Shown here in pieces: positions 8,745 through 16,281 of a DNA stretch of 24,811 nucleotides. The notes under the pieces were generated by a model. That model saw nothing but the letters and a program-made list of their open reading frames with translations. It searched no databases and was not told the DNA's origin. A program made the translations under genes and the position numbers. Origin of the DNA: Pseudomonadota bacterium (GTDB lineage Bacteria > Pseudomonadota > Alphaproteobacteria > Sphingomonadales > Sphingomonadaceae); the NCBI GenBank assembly GCA_023387085.1, contig JAEWIL010000023.1, forward strand, positions 1-24,811. The letters are read 5' to 3'. Each line of letters begins with the position of its first letter. Positions within the stretch are counted from its first letter, which is position 1.

Positions 8745-8773
8745 TTGCATCCCCCGCCAAGCCGCGCTAGGGG
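8745..8773 (+). promoter_or_regulatory. Candidate promoter of tRNA-Pro
   Basis: A TTGCAT -35 at 8745-8750 and a GCTAGGG -10 region at about 8766-8772 lie roughly 25 bases upstream of the tRNA. The GCGCTAGGGGCC context with a G-rich discriminator resembles stable-RNA promoters of alphaproteobacteria. Confidence 0.4.
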
Positions 8774-8797
8774 CCTCGCCTGCCCGAAAGGGCCGGT

Positions 8798-8874
8798 CGG
8801 GACGTAGCGCAGCCTGGTAGCGCATCACACTGGGGGTGTGGGGGTCGGAGGTTCGAATCCTCTCGTCCCGACCA
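8798..8874 (+). tRNA. tRNA-Pro (anticodon GGG)
   Basis: A 77-nt cloverleaf can be folded by eye. The acceptor stem CGGGACG pairs with CGTCCCG, the D stem is GCGC/GCGC around AGCCTGGTA, and the anticodon stem TCACA pairs with TGTGG. The loop CTGGGGG gives anticodon GGG at 8832-8834. The T arm is GGAGG-TTCGAAT-CCTCT, and the CCA end is encoded. The body closely resembles bacterial proline tRNAs. It reads CCC and CCU codons. No integrase or att-like duplication was seen beside it. Confidence 0.97.
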
Positions 8875-8879
8875 AATTC

Positions 8880-8900
8880 AAACCGCGGAGCACGCGGTTT
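8880..8900 (+). terminator. Hairpin after tRNA-Pro
   Basis: A perfect 7-bp stem (AAACCGC/GCGGTTT) with a 7-base loop starts 6 bases after the tRNA CCA. There is no long T tract, so it may act in 3' processing or as a weak terminator before the permease gene. Confidence 0.45.
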
Positions 8901-8920
8901 ACACGGAAAGCGGCCGACCG

Positions 8921-9664
8921 GTGCAAGCCAGCATCCTGATCGTCATCGCGGCCTTTCTGACTTCGATCCTCTCGGGCATTTTCGGCATGGCGGGCGGGCT
9001 CGTCCTCATGGGCGTGCTCGCGTGGTTGCTCCCCGTTACTGCCGCGCTGGCGCTCCACGGGACGATCCAGTTCGCCTCGAATTTGTGGCGTGCGCTGGTC
9101 CACCGCCAGCATATCGTCTGGCCGGTGCTGCTCTGGTTCGGCACGGGCGCCGCGGTCTCGGTCGGTTTCTTCTCGCTCGTCATCTTCGCGCCGACGAAAT
9201 TTTACGTCTTCCTCGGCCTCGGCCTGATGCCCGTCCTCGTCTGGCTACCCGAACGCTGGCTACCGCTCGATGCCGCGAACCGCTGGCATGCTCTCGGTGG
9301 CGGCTTCGTCTCGACCGGGATCGCGCTCGTATCGGGTGTCTCCGGTCCCGTCACCGACATGCTGTTCATCAATACGCGGCTCGGGCGGCACCAGATCGTC
9401 GCGACCAAGGCGGTGATGCAAGCGATGGGCCATGCGTCAAAGATCATGGTCTATGGCGGGGTGCTGCTCGGCGCATCGACGCGCGCGGCGATCCCGCTCG
9501 GGGCCACCGCCGTCGCGATTCTCGCGTCGATGGCGGGGATCATGGTCGGCGGTGTGATCCTCGACCGGATCAGTGATGCCCATTTCCGCGCGGCCCGCCG
9601 CTGGCTCGTGACACTGATCGGCGCGACCTTCCTGTTTCAGGCGATCCGGATTGCGATCGGCTGA
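8921..9664 (+). CDS. TauE/SafE-type (TSUP) membrane permease
   Basis: A 247-residue, strongly hydrophobic protein with about eight predicted membrane helices. The family pattern is clear: an N-terminal half with FLTSILSGIFGMAGGLVLMG and a repeated half with GGGFVSTGIALVSGVSGPVTDMLF. TSUP proteins export or import sulfur-containing anions and small organic anions; the substrate here cannot be read. The GTG at 8921 begins the first helix and is preceded by GGAAAG about 10 bases upstream; no ATG gives a complete first helix. It stands alone downstream of the tRNA and converges on the EF-hand gene across a hairpin. Confidence 0.88.
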   Translation: MQASILIVIAAFLTSILSGIFGMAGGLVLMGVLAWLLPVTAALALHGTIQFASNLWRALVHRQHIVWPVLLWFGTGAAVSVGFFSLVIFAPTKFYVFLGLGLMPVLVWLPERWLPLDAANRWHALGGGFVSTGIALVSGVSGPVTDMLFINTRLGRHQIVATKAVMQAMGHASKIMVYGGVLLGASTRAAIPLGATAVAILASMAGIMVGGVILDRISDAHFRAARRWLVTLIGATFLFQAIRIAIG

Positions 9665-9692
9665 GGCGGCATCCCGCTGGGGAATGCCGCCT
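9664..9692. terminator. Bidirectional terminator hairpin
   Basis: AGGCGGCAT pairs with ATGCCGCCT, extended by CCC/GGG across a one-base bulge, giving about 12 bp with a short loop. It lies exactly between the convergent permease and EF-hand genes. There is no T tract on either side. Confidence 0.6.
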
Positions 9693-9700
9693 CGTCCGGA

Positions 9701-10042
9701 TCAGTTTGCCTCTTGCGGCGCGTCCTGCGGCTCTTCGGCGGGCGGTGGCGCCGCGCGCGCCTTGCGCATCGACTCCATTTCGCCCTTGTCGATAAAACCG
9801 TCGCGGTTGGCGTCGAGATGCTTGAAGAACACATCGATCTTCTCGGGCGCCGCCAGCGACGGATCGCCCTGCTTTTCCGCCCGCATCTGCGCCATCTTGG
9901 TGATTTCGGCCTTGTCGAGCTTGCCGTCGCCATTGGTATCGATCATCGCAAAGATGCGGCCGCCGTCCTGCGGCGGCTGCGCGGCGGCCATCGCCGGCAT
10001 GGCCACGCCGATCGCAGCGGCAATCATCGTCAATTTCTTCAT
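9701..10042 (-). CDS. Small exported EF-hand protein
   Basis: A 113-residue protein with a signal peptide (MKKLTMIAAAIGVAMPAMAAAQ) and two complete 12-residue EF-hand loops: residues 35-46 (D-T-N-G-D-G-K-L-D-K-A-E) and 77-88 (D-A-N-R-D-G-F-I-D-K-G-E). Both keep acidic ligands at positions 1, 5, 9 and 12, so calcium binding in the periplasm is likely. The tail is Pro/Ala/Glu-rich. It has its own upstream space of 96 bp and ends against a shared hairpin. Similar small EF-hand proteins are common in sphingomonads, but I know of no assigned role. Confidence 0.85.
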   Translation of the reverse strand: MKKLTMIAAAIGVAMPAMAAAQPPQDGGRIFAMIDTNGDGKLDKAEITKMAQMRAEKQGDPSLAAPEKIDVFFKHLDANRDGFIDKGEMESMRKARAAPPPAEEPQDAPQEAN

Positions 10043-10138
10043 GCAAAGTCCTTCATTCTATTTGGCGAGATCGCCGGGCACCCCGGAAGGAGATGGGGGC
10101 GCCGATGTCGCAAAACTATGGCAGCGCCGCTCGGCTCG

Positions 10139-11116
10139 TCACGGAAGCAGCACGACCTTTCCCACCGCCTCGCGTTGTTCGAGCATCCGGAACCCTTCGC
10201 GCCAGTCGGATAGGTCGAGCACCGCGTGGACATGCGGACGGATGCGCCCCTCCGCCGCCAAACGGTCGATCGCCGCGACATTCTCCACGCCGCGATCCGG
10301 AAACTGCCGGCCATATTCGCCCGCGCGGACGCCGACGACCGAGAAGCCCTTGATCAGCGGCATGTTGACCGACACCTCCGGGATCCGCCCTGACGCAAAG
10401 CCGACGACGAGCAGCCGCCCCCCGAACGCGATACACCGCGTCGATTCGTCGAACACATCGCCGCCGACCGGATCGAAGATCACATCGGCGCCCTTACCGT
10501 CGGTCAGCGCTTTGACCGCATCCCGAAACCCTGCCCCTGCGGCGATCACCGCATCGGGCGCATAGAGCCGTTCGATTGCCTCGCGCTTCTCCACGCTGCT
10601 TGCAACGGCGATCACCCGCGCACCGAGCGCTTTCGCCAGATCCACCGTCGCCAGCCCGACGCCGCCCGCGGCCCCATGGACGAGCACCCACTCGCCCGGC
10701 TCGACCCGAGCGCAGCGAACGAGCGCCACATACGCCGTAAGATAGGCGACGGGATAGGCGGCCGCCTCTTCCCACCGCATCGCATCGGGCTTCGATCGCA
10801 GCGCGGCAGCGGGCACGACGCAATATTCGGCCATCGCGCCGAAGCGATTGCCGCCGACAACGGCGTCGCCGGCCCGCCATCCGGCAACGCCCTCGCCGAC
10901 CGCGTCCACCTCGCCCGCAAATTCCAGCCCCGACACGAACGGGAGATCGGGCTTCAACTGATAGGCGCCGCGCGTCATCAACAGATCGGGGAAGTTCACC
11001 GCCGCGGCGCGCACTCGAACCCGAACGTCACCCGGCCCCGGTTCGGGAATCGGCAGATCGACGACCTCCACCCCGCCATGGTCGGGAAGCAGTTCGCGCA
11101 CCTGTAGAGCCCGCAT
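10139..11116 (-). CDS. Quinone oxidoreductase-like MDR enzyme (NADPH-dependent)
   Basis: A 325-residue medium-chain dehydrogenase/reductase of the zeta-crystallin/QOR type. The N-terminal GroES-like part has AAAVNFPDLLMTRGAYQ and the FVSGLEFAGEV strand. The cofactor site is VLVHGAAGGVGLATVDLAKA, and the later FDPVGGDVF segment is also typical. Zinc ligands are absent, as expected for QOR. The ATG at 11116 (MRALQVREL) has GGAAAGG upstream; the frame continues to 11206 but that would run through the promoter. A strong promoter and dyad lie upstream, so it is probably regulated as a single gene. The exact substrate (quinone, enone or acyl-CoA) is not determinable. Confidence 0.88.
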   Translation of the reverse strand: MRALQVRELLPDHGGVEVVDLPIPEPGPGDVRVRVRAAAVNFPDLLMTRGAYQLKPDLPFVSGLEFAGEVDAVGEGVAGWRAGDAVVGGNRFGAMAEYCVVPAAALRSKPDAMRWEEAAAYPVAYLTAYVALVRCARVEPGEWVLVHGAAGGVGLATVDLAKALGARVIAVASSVEKREAIERLYAPDAVIAAGAGFRDAVKALTDGKGADVIFDPVGGDVFDESTRCIAFGGRLLVVGFASGRIPEVSVNMPLIKGFSVVGVRAGEYGRQFPDRGVENVAAIDRLAAEGRIRPHVHAVLDLSDWREGFRMLEQREAVGKVVLLP

Positions 11117-11132
11117 CAAAAAAGCCTTTCCT

Positions 11133-11161
11133 ACATTATTCCTATATGGTTCGCTGTACAA
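11133..11161 (-). promoter_or_regulatory. Promoter of the MDR oxidoreductase gene
   Basis: On the minus strand TTGTAC (11156-11161) and TAATGT (11133-11138) are separated by exactly 17 bases, 17 bases upstream of the ATG. This is one of the best sigma-70-type matches in the window. Confidence 0.6.
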
Positions 11162-11174
11162 CATAGACGAACCA
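11147..11174. promoter_or_regulatory. Inverted repeat, candidate operator
   Basis: TGGTTCG (11147-11153) and CGAACCA (11168-11174) form a perfect 7-bp dyad with a 14-base spacer. One arm lies inside the spacer of the MDR promoter and the other just upstream of its -35, which is how a repressor or MerR-type activator site would be placed. The right arm also abuts the Shine-Dalgarno of the endolysin gene on the other strand. Confidence 0.4.
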
Positions 11175-11187
11175 AAGGAGCACATCC

Positions 11188-11763
11188 ATGCCAACACCTG
11201 ATCCATCGACCTGCGATGCCGACATACTGATCGATGCTGTCATCGACCGCGAGGGCCGATATGTAAACCACCCCGCCGATCGCGGCGGCCCGACCTGTTG
11301 GGGAATTACCGAAGCGGTCGCCCGCGCGCAGGGCTATGTCGGCGCGATGCGCGACCTGCCGCGCGCCGAGGCCGCATCCATCTATAGTCGACTCTATTGG
11401 CTCCGGCCCGGCTTCGACAAGATCGCCCTCCGCGCGCCACGGATCGCAGCCGAGCTTTTCGATACCGGCGTCAACATGGGCACCGGCACCGCGGTCGGCT
11501 TCCTGCAACGCGCGCTCAACGCGCTCAACCGCGCCGCGCGCGACTATCCCGATATCGCGATCGACCGCCAGATCGGGCCGCGGACGCTGTCTGCACTCGA
11601 CGGCTTCCTCAAAGCGCGCGGCAAGGGCGGCGAAACCGTTCTTCTCCGCGCAATGGAAGCACTGCAGGGCGAACGCTACATCGCGCTCGCCGAACGCCGC
11701 CCGAGCCAGGAAGCCTTCCTTTATGGCTGGCTGGCGAACCGCATCGGATCGGATGGCGCCTGA
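11188..11763 (+). CDS. GH108-type endolysin (GTA/phage-like)
   Basis: A 191-residue predicted N-acetylmuramidase that would cut the glycan strands of peptidoglycan. The N-terminal part has the GH108 signature with E22 as likely catalytic acid (DREGRYVNHPADRGGPTCWG followed by ITEAVA). The C-terminal part matches the small peptidoglycan-binding domain paired with it (FDTGVNMGTGTAVGFLQRAL, later IDRQIGPRTLSALDGF). There is no signal peptide, so release needs the holin encoded 54 bp downstream. The ATG at 11188 follows AAAGGAG. No other phage genes surround the pair. The same endolysin-holin arrangement, unlinked from the structural cluster, is known for gene transfer agents of alphaproteobacteria. 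Confidence 0.87.
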   Translation: MPTPDPSTCDADILIDAVIDREGRYVNHPADRGGPTCWGITEAVARAQGYVGAMRDLPRAEAASIYSRLYWLRPGFDKIALRAPRIAAELFDTGVNMGTGTAVGFLQRALNALNRAARDYPDIAIDRQIGPRTLSALDGFLKARGKGGETVLLRAMEALQGERYIALAERRPSQEAFLYGWLANRIGSDGA

Positions 11764-11817
11764 GGGCTCTCCATTGGGCTGAACTTTACTGAACTTTGAA
11801 CCTGCAGGAGCATTGCC

Positions 11818-12231
11818 ATGAGCATCATCGAAGGTCTGATCGGCCCCGTCGCCAAGCTGATCGACAAGATCATCCCCGACCCCGAAGCGCGCGACCGCGC
11901 CAAACTCGAACTGCTGAAGCTGGAGGGCAGCCAGGAAATGGAAGCGATCAAGACGCAAATGACTGCGATCGTCGCCGAGGCCGGCAGCGCCGACCCGTGG
12001 ACCAGCCGCGCGCGCCCCAGCTTCCTCTATGTCATGTATGCGCTGCTGCTCTGGGCGATCCCGATGGGCCTGATCGCCGCCACTCGACCCGACATGGCAA
12101 AAGGCATCGCCGACGGCATGAACGCCTATCTCGCGGGTATTCCAGAACCGCTCTACGCGCTCTTCGGGACTGGCTATCTCGGCTACACCGCCGCAAGGGC
12201 GTGGGGGAAAGCGAAAGGCGTGGAGGCCTAA
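11818..12231 (+). CDS. Holin of the 3TM GTA type
   Basis: A 137-residue protein. The N-terminal half is amphipathic and charged (DPEARDRAKLELLKLEGSQE). It is followed by the conserved ADPWTSRARPSFLYVMYALL entry into a hydrophobic region of about two to three membrane segments (near residues 68-88 and 104-127) and a basic C-terminus. This matches holins for gene-transfer release. It would make lesions in the inner membrane to release the endolysin encoded just upstream. The ATG at 11818 is preceded by GCAGGAG. Its TAA overlaps the stop of the convergent SRPBCC gene. Confidence 0.8.
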   Translation: MSIIEGLIGPVAKLIDKIIPDPEARDRAKLELLKLEGSQEMEAIKTQMTAIVAEAGSADPWTSRARPSFLYVMYALLLWAIPMGLIAATRPDMAKGIADGMNAYLAGIPEPLYALFGTGYLGYTAARAWGKAKGVEA

Positions 12232-12704
12232 ACCTCGACTACGGCGGCCAAATTGGCGAGCGAGCTGCTCAGCCCCGCCTCGTGATCCTTCGCCGAAATC
12301 CCGGGCGGCACATGATGGGCGTCGATCGTCACCAATGTGCCGCCACTTTTCCGCGACAGATACCAGTGCATCGCCATCGTCCCGGAAAAGCGCGGATCGT
12401 CGGATTCGAACTCGACCTCCCACACGATCAGCCGCCCGTCGTCGAGCACCGGGATATGGACCTCGACAATATCGCTGTCGTCGTCGCTCTTGGTCTCGAC
12501 ATCGGGATCGTCGAAGTGGAGCCGCATCCGGAAACCGCCGCCTTCGTGCAGATCGCATCGCTCGAACGCGCCGGTCGCACCTTCGGGCGGCAACCAGCGC
12601 GCCAGCTTGTCGGCGCTGGTGAAGGCCGCGAACACATCGACCAGCGGCGCCGCGATCAGCCGCTCGGCATGATCGGTGCGCCGCGTCTTCTTGGTGGGTC
12701 TCAA
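12228..12704 (-). CDS. AHSA1/SRPBCC-fold protein
   Basis: A 158-residue START-like protein of the AHSA1 family. Visible landmarks are the first strand (AERLIAAPLVDVFAAFTSAD), KLARWLPPEGATG with the family's W-x-P, a central acidic stretch (ETKSDDDSDIVEVH), and WEVEFESDDPRFSG, followed by a C-terminal helix. Such proteins bind small hydrophobic ligands or act as co-chaperone-like modules; no specific ligand is evident. The start is TTG at 12704, overlapping the TGA of alaS (TTGA), which suggests translational coupling to alaS. No ATG gives an intact fold. Its TAG overlaps the TAA of the convergent holin gene. Confidence 0.8.
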   Translation of the reverse strand: MRPTKKTRRTDHAERLIAAPLVDVFAAFTSADKLARWLPPEGATGAFERCDLHEGGGFRMRLHFDDPDVETKSDDDSDIVEVHIPVLDDGRLIVWEVEFESDDPRFSGTMAMHWYLSRKSGGTLVTIDAHHVPPGISAKDHEAGLSSSLANLAAVVEV

Positions 12705-15352
12705 GCGAGCGCGGCCTTGACCGCCGCCACGGCGTTGTTCGCCGCGCCGCCGTCGGGACCGCCACCCTGCGCCATGTCGGGCCTCCCGCCACCGCCCTGT
12801 CCGCCAAGCGCGGCGACCGCGGCCTTGACAAGGTCGACCGCGTTCAGGCTCGCAAGCCTGTCATCGGTGACGCCGACCGCAACCGAAGCCCGACCGTCAT
12901 TCACCGCGACAAGCATCGCGACGCCGCTGCCGACCTGCTTCTTCAGGCCATCAACCGTCCCGCGCAATTCCTTGGGGTCGAGCCCCTCGACCACTTGCGC
13001 AAGGAAAGCGACGTCGCCGACCTGCTCGACCGCCGGGCCGGCCGCCGCGCCGCCGCCGCCAGAACCGCCAAGCGCGAGCGCCTTCTTGGCATCGGCAAGT
13101 TCGCGCTCCGCCTTCTTGAGCTGCTCGGCGAGCGCCGCGACACGCGCAGGCACCTCGTCCGGCGATGTCTTGAGCGCCGCCGCGGCCGCCTTCAACGCCT
13201 CGTCGCGGCCGTTCAGCCATTGGCGCGCCGCCTCGCCGGTCAGCGCCTCAATACGCCGCACGCCCGAAGAAACCGCGCTTTCGCTGATGATCTTGAACAG
13301 CGCGATGTCGCCCAACGCCCGCACGTGCGTGCCGCCACACAGCTCGACCGAATAACTGTGGTCGTCGGCCTTGCCCATGCTGAGCACGCGCACTTCGTCG
13401 CCATATTTCTCACCGAACAGCGCCATCGCACCCGCAGCGATCGCGTCGTCGGGCGTCATCAGCCGCGTCGAGACCGCCTCGTTCGCACGAATTTGGGCGT
13501 TCACATCGGCCTCGATCGTAGATATCTCGTCTGCGGTCAGCGCCTTGGGGTGCGAAAAGTCGAACCGGAACCGGTCCTCGGCGACAAGGCTGCCTTTCTG
13601 CGTCACATGTCCGCCCAGCCGGTTACGCAGCGCCGCATGCAACAGGTGCGTCGCGCTGTGATTGGCACGGATACGATCGCGGCGTTCGGCATCGACGGTG
13701 AGCTGGACGGTATCGCCCACCTTCAGCGTCCCCGCCTCCAGCTTCGCCTGATGCGTATGCAGGCGGCCGAGCGGCTTGCCCGTATCGCTGACGACCGCCT
13801 TCGCGCCGTCCAGCGTCGCGATCGTGCCCGCGTCGCCCATCTGGCCGCCACTCTCGCCATAGAAGGGCGTCTGGTTGGTCAGCACGACGACTTCGTCGCC
13901 CGCCTTGGCCGCGTCGACCGGCTTGCCGTCCTTGACCAGCCCGATCACCGTGGCCTCGCCCGCGGTCGACGTGTATCCGGTGAATTCCGTGCTACCGTTG
14001 GTTTCGGCAAGGTCGAACCAGATTTCGTCCGACGCCTTTTCGCCGCTGCCCTTCCACGCCGCGCGCGCCGCCGCCTTCTGCTGTGCCATCGCCGCGTCAA
14101 AACCCGCGCGATCGACCGAAATATCCCCGGCGCGCAGCGCGTCTTCGGTCAGGTCGTAGGGGAAACCATAGGTGTCATAGAGCTTGAACGCGACCTCGCC
14201 GGGCAGCGTATCGCCCTTGCCCATACCGGCCGTCGCTTCGTCGAGCAGACGGAGCCCGTTCTGCAACGTCTGGCGGAACTTGGTCTCTTCGCGCTCCAGC
14301 GTCTCGGCGATCAGCGGCTGGGCGCGGATCAGCTCGGGATAGGCGGCCCCCATCTCGGCGGTCAGCGAGGGCAGAAGCCGGTGCATCAGCGGATCCTTCG
14401 CGCCCAGCAGATGCGCGTGGCGCATCGCACGGCGCATGATCCGGCGCAGCACATAGCCGCGGCCTTCGTTCGATGGCAGCACGCCGTCGGCGACCAGGAA
14501 GCTCGACGCGCGCAGATGGTCGGCGATCACGCGGTGGCTCGCCTGCGTCGCGCCTTCGGCCGGCACACCGGTCAGGTCGACCGACGCCGCGATGAGCGCC
14601 CTGAAGGTGTCGGTGTCGTAATTGTCATGGACGCCCTGCAGAACCGCTGCAATGCGCTCCAGTCCCATGCCGGTGTCGATGCTCGGCCGCGGCAGGTCGA
14701 CGCGCTCGCCGCCCGGCAATTGCTCATATTGCATGAACACCAGGTTCCAGATCTCGACGAATCGGTCGCCGTCTTCCTCGGGCGATCCCGGCGGGCCGCC
14801 CCAGATATGGTCGCCATGGTCATAGAAGATTTCGCTGCACGGCCCGCACGGTCCGGTATCGCCCATCGACCAGAAATTGTCGCTCGTGGGGATGCGGATG
14901 ATGCGCTCTTCGGGCAGCCCCGAAATCTTGCGCCACAGGTCGAACGCCTCGTCATCGGTGTGATAAACGGTCGCGGTCAGCTTCTCGGGAGCAAGACCCC
15001 ACGTCTTGGTGATCAGCGTCCACGCATGATGGATCGCCTGTTCCTTGAAATAGTCGCCGAAGGAGAAATTCCCCAGCATTTCGAAGAAGGTATGATGCCG
15101 CGCCGTATAGCCGACATTGTCGAGGTCGTTGTGCTTGCCGCCCGCGCGGACGCATTTCTGCGACGATGTCGCGGTGCTGTACGGGCGCTTCTCCAGCCCC
15201 GTGAACACATTCTTGAACGGCACCATCCCGGCGTTGACGAACATCAGCGTCGGATCGTTGTACGGCACGAGCGGCGCCGAAGGCTCGATATGGTGCCCCG
15301 CCTCCCCGAAATAGTCGAGGAACGAGCGGCGAATGTCGTTGGTCGATGTCAT
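12701..15352 (-). CDS. alaS: Alanyl-tRNA synthetase
   Basis: An 883-residue class II synthetase that charges tRNA-Ala and edits mischarged Ser and Gly. The N-terminus MTSTNDIRRSFLDYFGEAGH and the following LMFVNAGMVPFKNVF segment are diagnostic. The editing domain keeps its zinc ligands H565 and H569 (HSATH) and C672 and H676 (CGGTH). The C-terminal part has a helical segment with a Gly-rich loop (LGGSGGGGAAAG) and a C-Ala domain ending RPDMAQGGGPDGGAANNAVA. The length is normal. It is followed by the overlapping SRPBCC gene. In many alphaproteobacteria alaS lies close to recA; here five genes, recA among them, sit between cckA and alaS's upstream end. Confidence 0.98.
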   Translation of the reverse strand: MTSTNDIRRSFLDYFGEAGHHIEPSAPLVPYNDPTLMFVNAGMVPFKNVFTGLEKRPYSTATSSQKCVRAGGKHNDLDNVGYTARHHTFFEMLGNFSFGDYFKEQAIHHAWTLITKTWGLAPEKLTATVYHTDDEAFDLWRKISGLPEERIIRIPTSDNFWSMGDTGPCGPCSEIFYDHGDHIWGGPPGSPEEDGDRFVEIWNLVFMQYEQLPGGERVDLPRPSIDTGMGLERIAAVLQGVHDNYDTDTFRALIAASVDLTGVPAEGATQASHRVIADHLRASSFLVADGVLPSNEGRGYVLRRIMRRAMRHAHLLGAKDPLMHRLLPSLTAEMGAAYPELIRAQPLIAETLEREETKFRQTLQNGLRLLDEATAGMGKGDTLPGEVAFKLYDTYGFPYDLTEDALRAGDISVDRAGFDAAMAQQKAAARAAWKGSGEKASDEIWFDLAETNGSTEFTGYTSTAGEATVIGLVKDGKPVDAAKAGDEVVVLTNQTPFYGESGGQMGDAGTIATLDGAKAVVSDTGKPLGRLHTHQAKLEAGTLKVGDTVQLTVDAERRDRIRANHSATHLLHAALRNRLGGHVTQKGSLVAEDRFRFDFSHPKALTADEISTIEADVNAQIRANEAVSTRLMTPDDAIAAGAMALFGEKYGDEVRVLSMGKADDHSYSVELCGGTHVRALGDIALFKIISESAVSSGVRRIEALTGEAARQWLNGRDEALKAAAAALKTSPDEVPARVAALAEQLKKAERELADAKKALALGGSGGGGAAAGPAVEQVGDVAFLAQVVEGLDPKELRGTVDGLKKQVGSGVAMLVAVNDGRASVAVGVTDDRLASLNAVDLVKAAVAALGGQGGGGRPDMAQGGGPDGGAANNAVAAVKAALA

Positions 15353-15415
15353 GCGCGCGATCTAGTGCGGGACGGCGGGTTTCTCAAGCATTACACGCGC
15401 CGCTGTGACCAATGC

Positions 15416-16156
15416 CTAGCGCCGGCAAAGGCGGTTGAGTTCCTCGTCGCTCATGCCCTCGTCGTCGATCAACTTTTGCGACACGTATCGCACGTCATAT
15501 TGCGAAACCTGATATTTGCCGTCGCTGAGTCGATAGAGCAATATACCGCCGCATGTGCCGGCGATGCCTGGATGCGAGCTGAGAACGGCGAAAAACGCAT
15601 AGGCGCCGGGATAGCTCGCATCGGGAGGATTGTTCAGCCAGCCGTCCAGCCGCGGCGTGAATTTTCCCGGACCCGTCTGATGCATCTTCGCTTCTTGGCT
15701 GAAGCGATTCATCTCTTCGGTCGTCGCCTCGAGCTGTGGATCCATCATCGCCGCCAGAGCGCGTCCGTTGCCCGCATCCAGATAGTTCAGGAAGCGCGTC
15801 ACATAGTCCGTTGCCGCCGCCACCTCGGCCGCGCTCGCTTTCCAGTCGGCGGGCACCGGCTTGTAAGGATCGGTGGCGGGATCGAAGCAGGAAAAGCTCT
15901 GACGAAAATCCTTGATGACCGTGACACCGCGGTCGATATCTATCTGGTTATTGAAAAAGAAGCGCCCGAACCGGACACGTTGCCGTCCGCATTTCTCGGC
16001 GGCGAGCAGCTTTATGCGCTCGACCACCGGCGTATATTGATTCTCGTCGATCAACGGAGTCGTTGCAGCATAGCCGCGCCCCGGAACGGCCTCGATCTTG
16101 ATTTCGGGTGTTTCGGACGCCGCCGCAAGCATTGCAGCCAAAAGAAACATCGCCAT
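15416..16156 (-). CDS. Exported protein of unknown function
   Basis: A 246-residue protein with a short hydrophobic leader (MAMFLLAAMLAAASE), so probably periplasmic. I do not recognise a family with certainty. The C-terminal half (YLDAGNGRALAAMMDPQLEA, then GGILLYRLSDGKYQVSQYDV) looks like an NTF2/DUF4019-type fold: a helix with a paired 'AAMMDPQ' turn, then a sheet carrying one substrate-like pocket. Three Cys are present in the mature part plus one near the C-terminus. The start could also be the second Met at 16150. It lies between alaS (63 bp away) and another exported protein of similar logic, which suggests a local pair. Confidence 0.65.
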   Translation of the reverse strand: MAMFLLAAMLAAASETPEIKIEAVPGRGYAATTPLIDENQYTPVVERIKLLAAEKCGRQRVRFGRFFFNNQIDIDRGVTVIKDFRQSFSCFDPATDPYKPVPADWKASAAEVAAATDYVTRFLNYLDAGNGRALAAMMDPQLEATTEEMNRFSQEAKMHQTGPGKFTPRLDGWLNNPPDASYPGAYAFFAVLSSHPGIAGTCGGILLYRLSDGKYQVSQYDVRYVSQKLIDDEGMSDEELNRLCRR

Positions 16157-16281
16157 CGCCTGATCCCTTCGTCACGCTCAGCCCCCCGGCTCAGCGTTCC
16201 GCGCCGCGATTCGTATCCGGCGCCCCCGCTGGCAACCGTGCGCAGGCGGGCCGTAACAGACAAGCCAAATCTTTCTTGGGA

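Noticed and set aside
8798..8930. tRNA-Pro as an integration site for a mobile element
   Set aside because: No integrase gene, no repeated tRNA 3' end and no change in composition was seen downstream; a permease gene follows at once.
11188..12231. The endolysin-holin pair as the remnant of a full prophage
   Set aside because: No capsid, tail, terminase, integrase or repressor gene and no att repeat lies within the window, so an isolated lysis cassette is the better reading.
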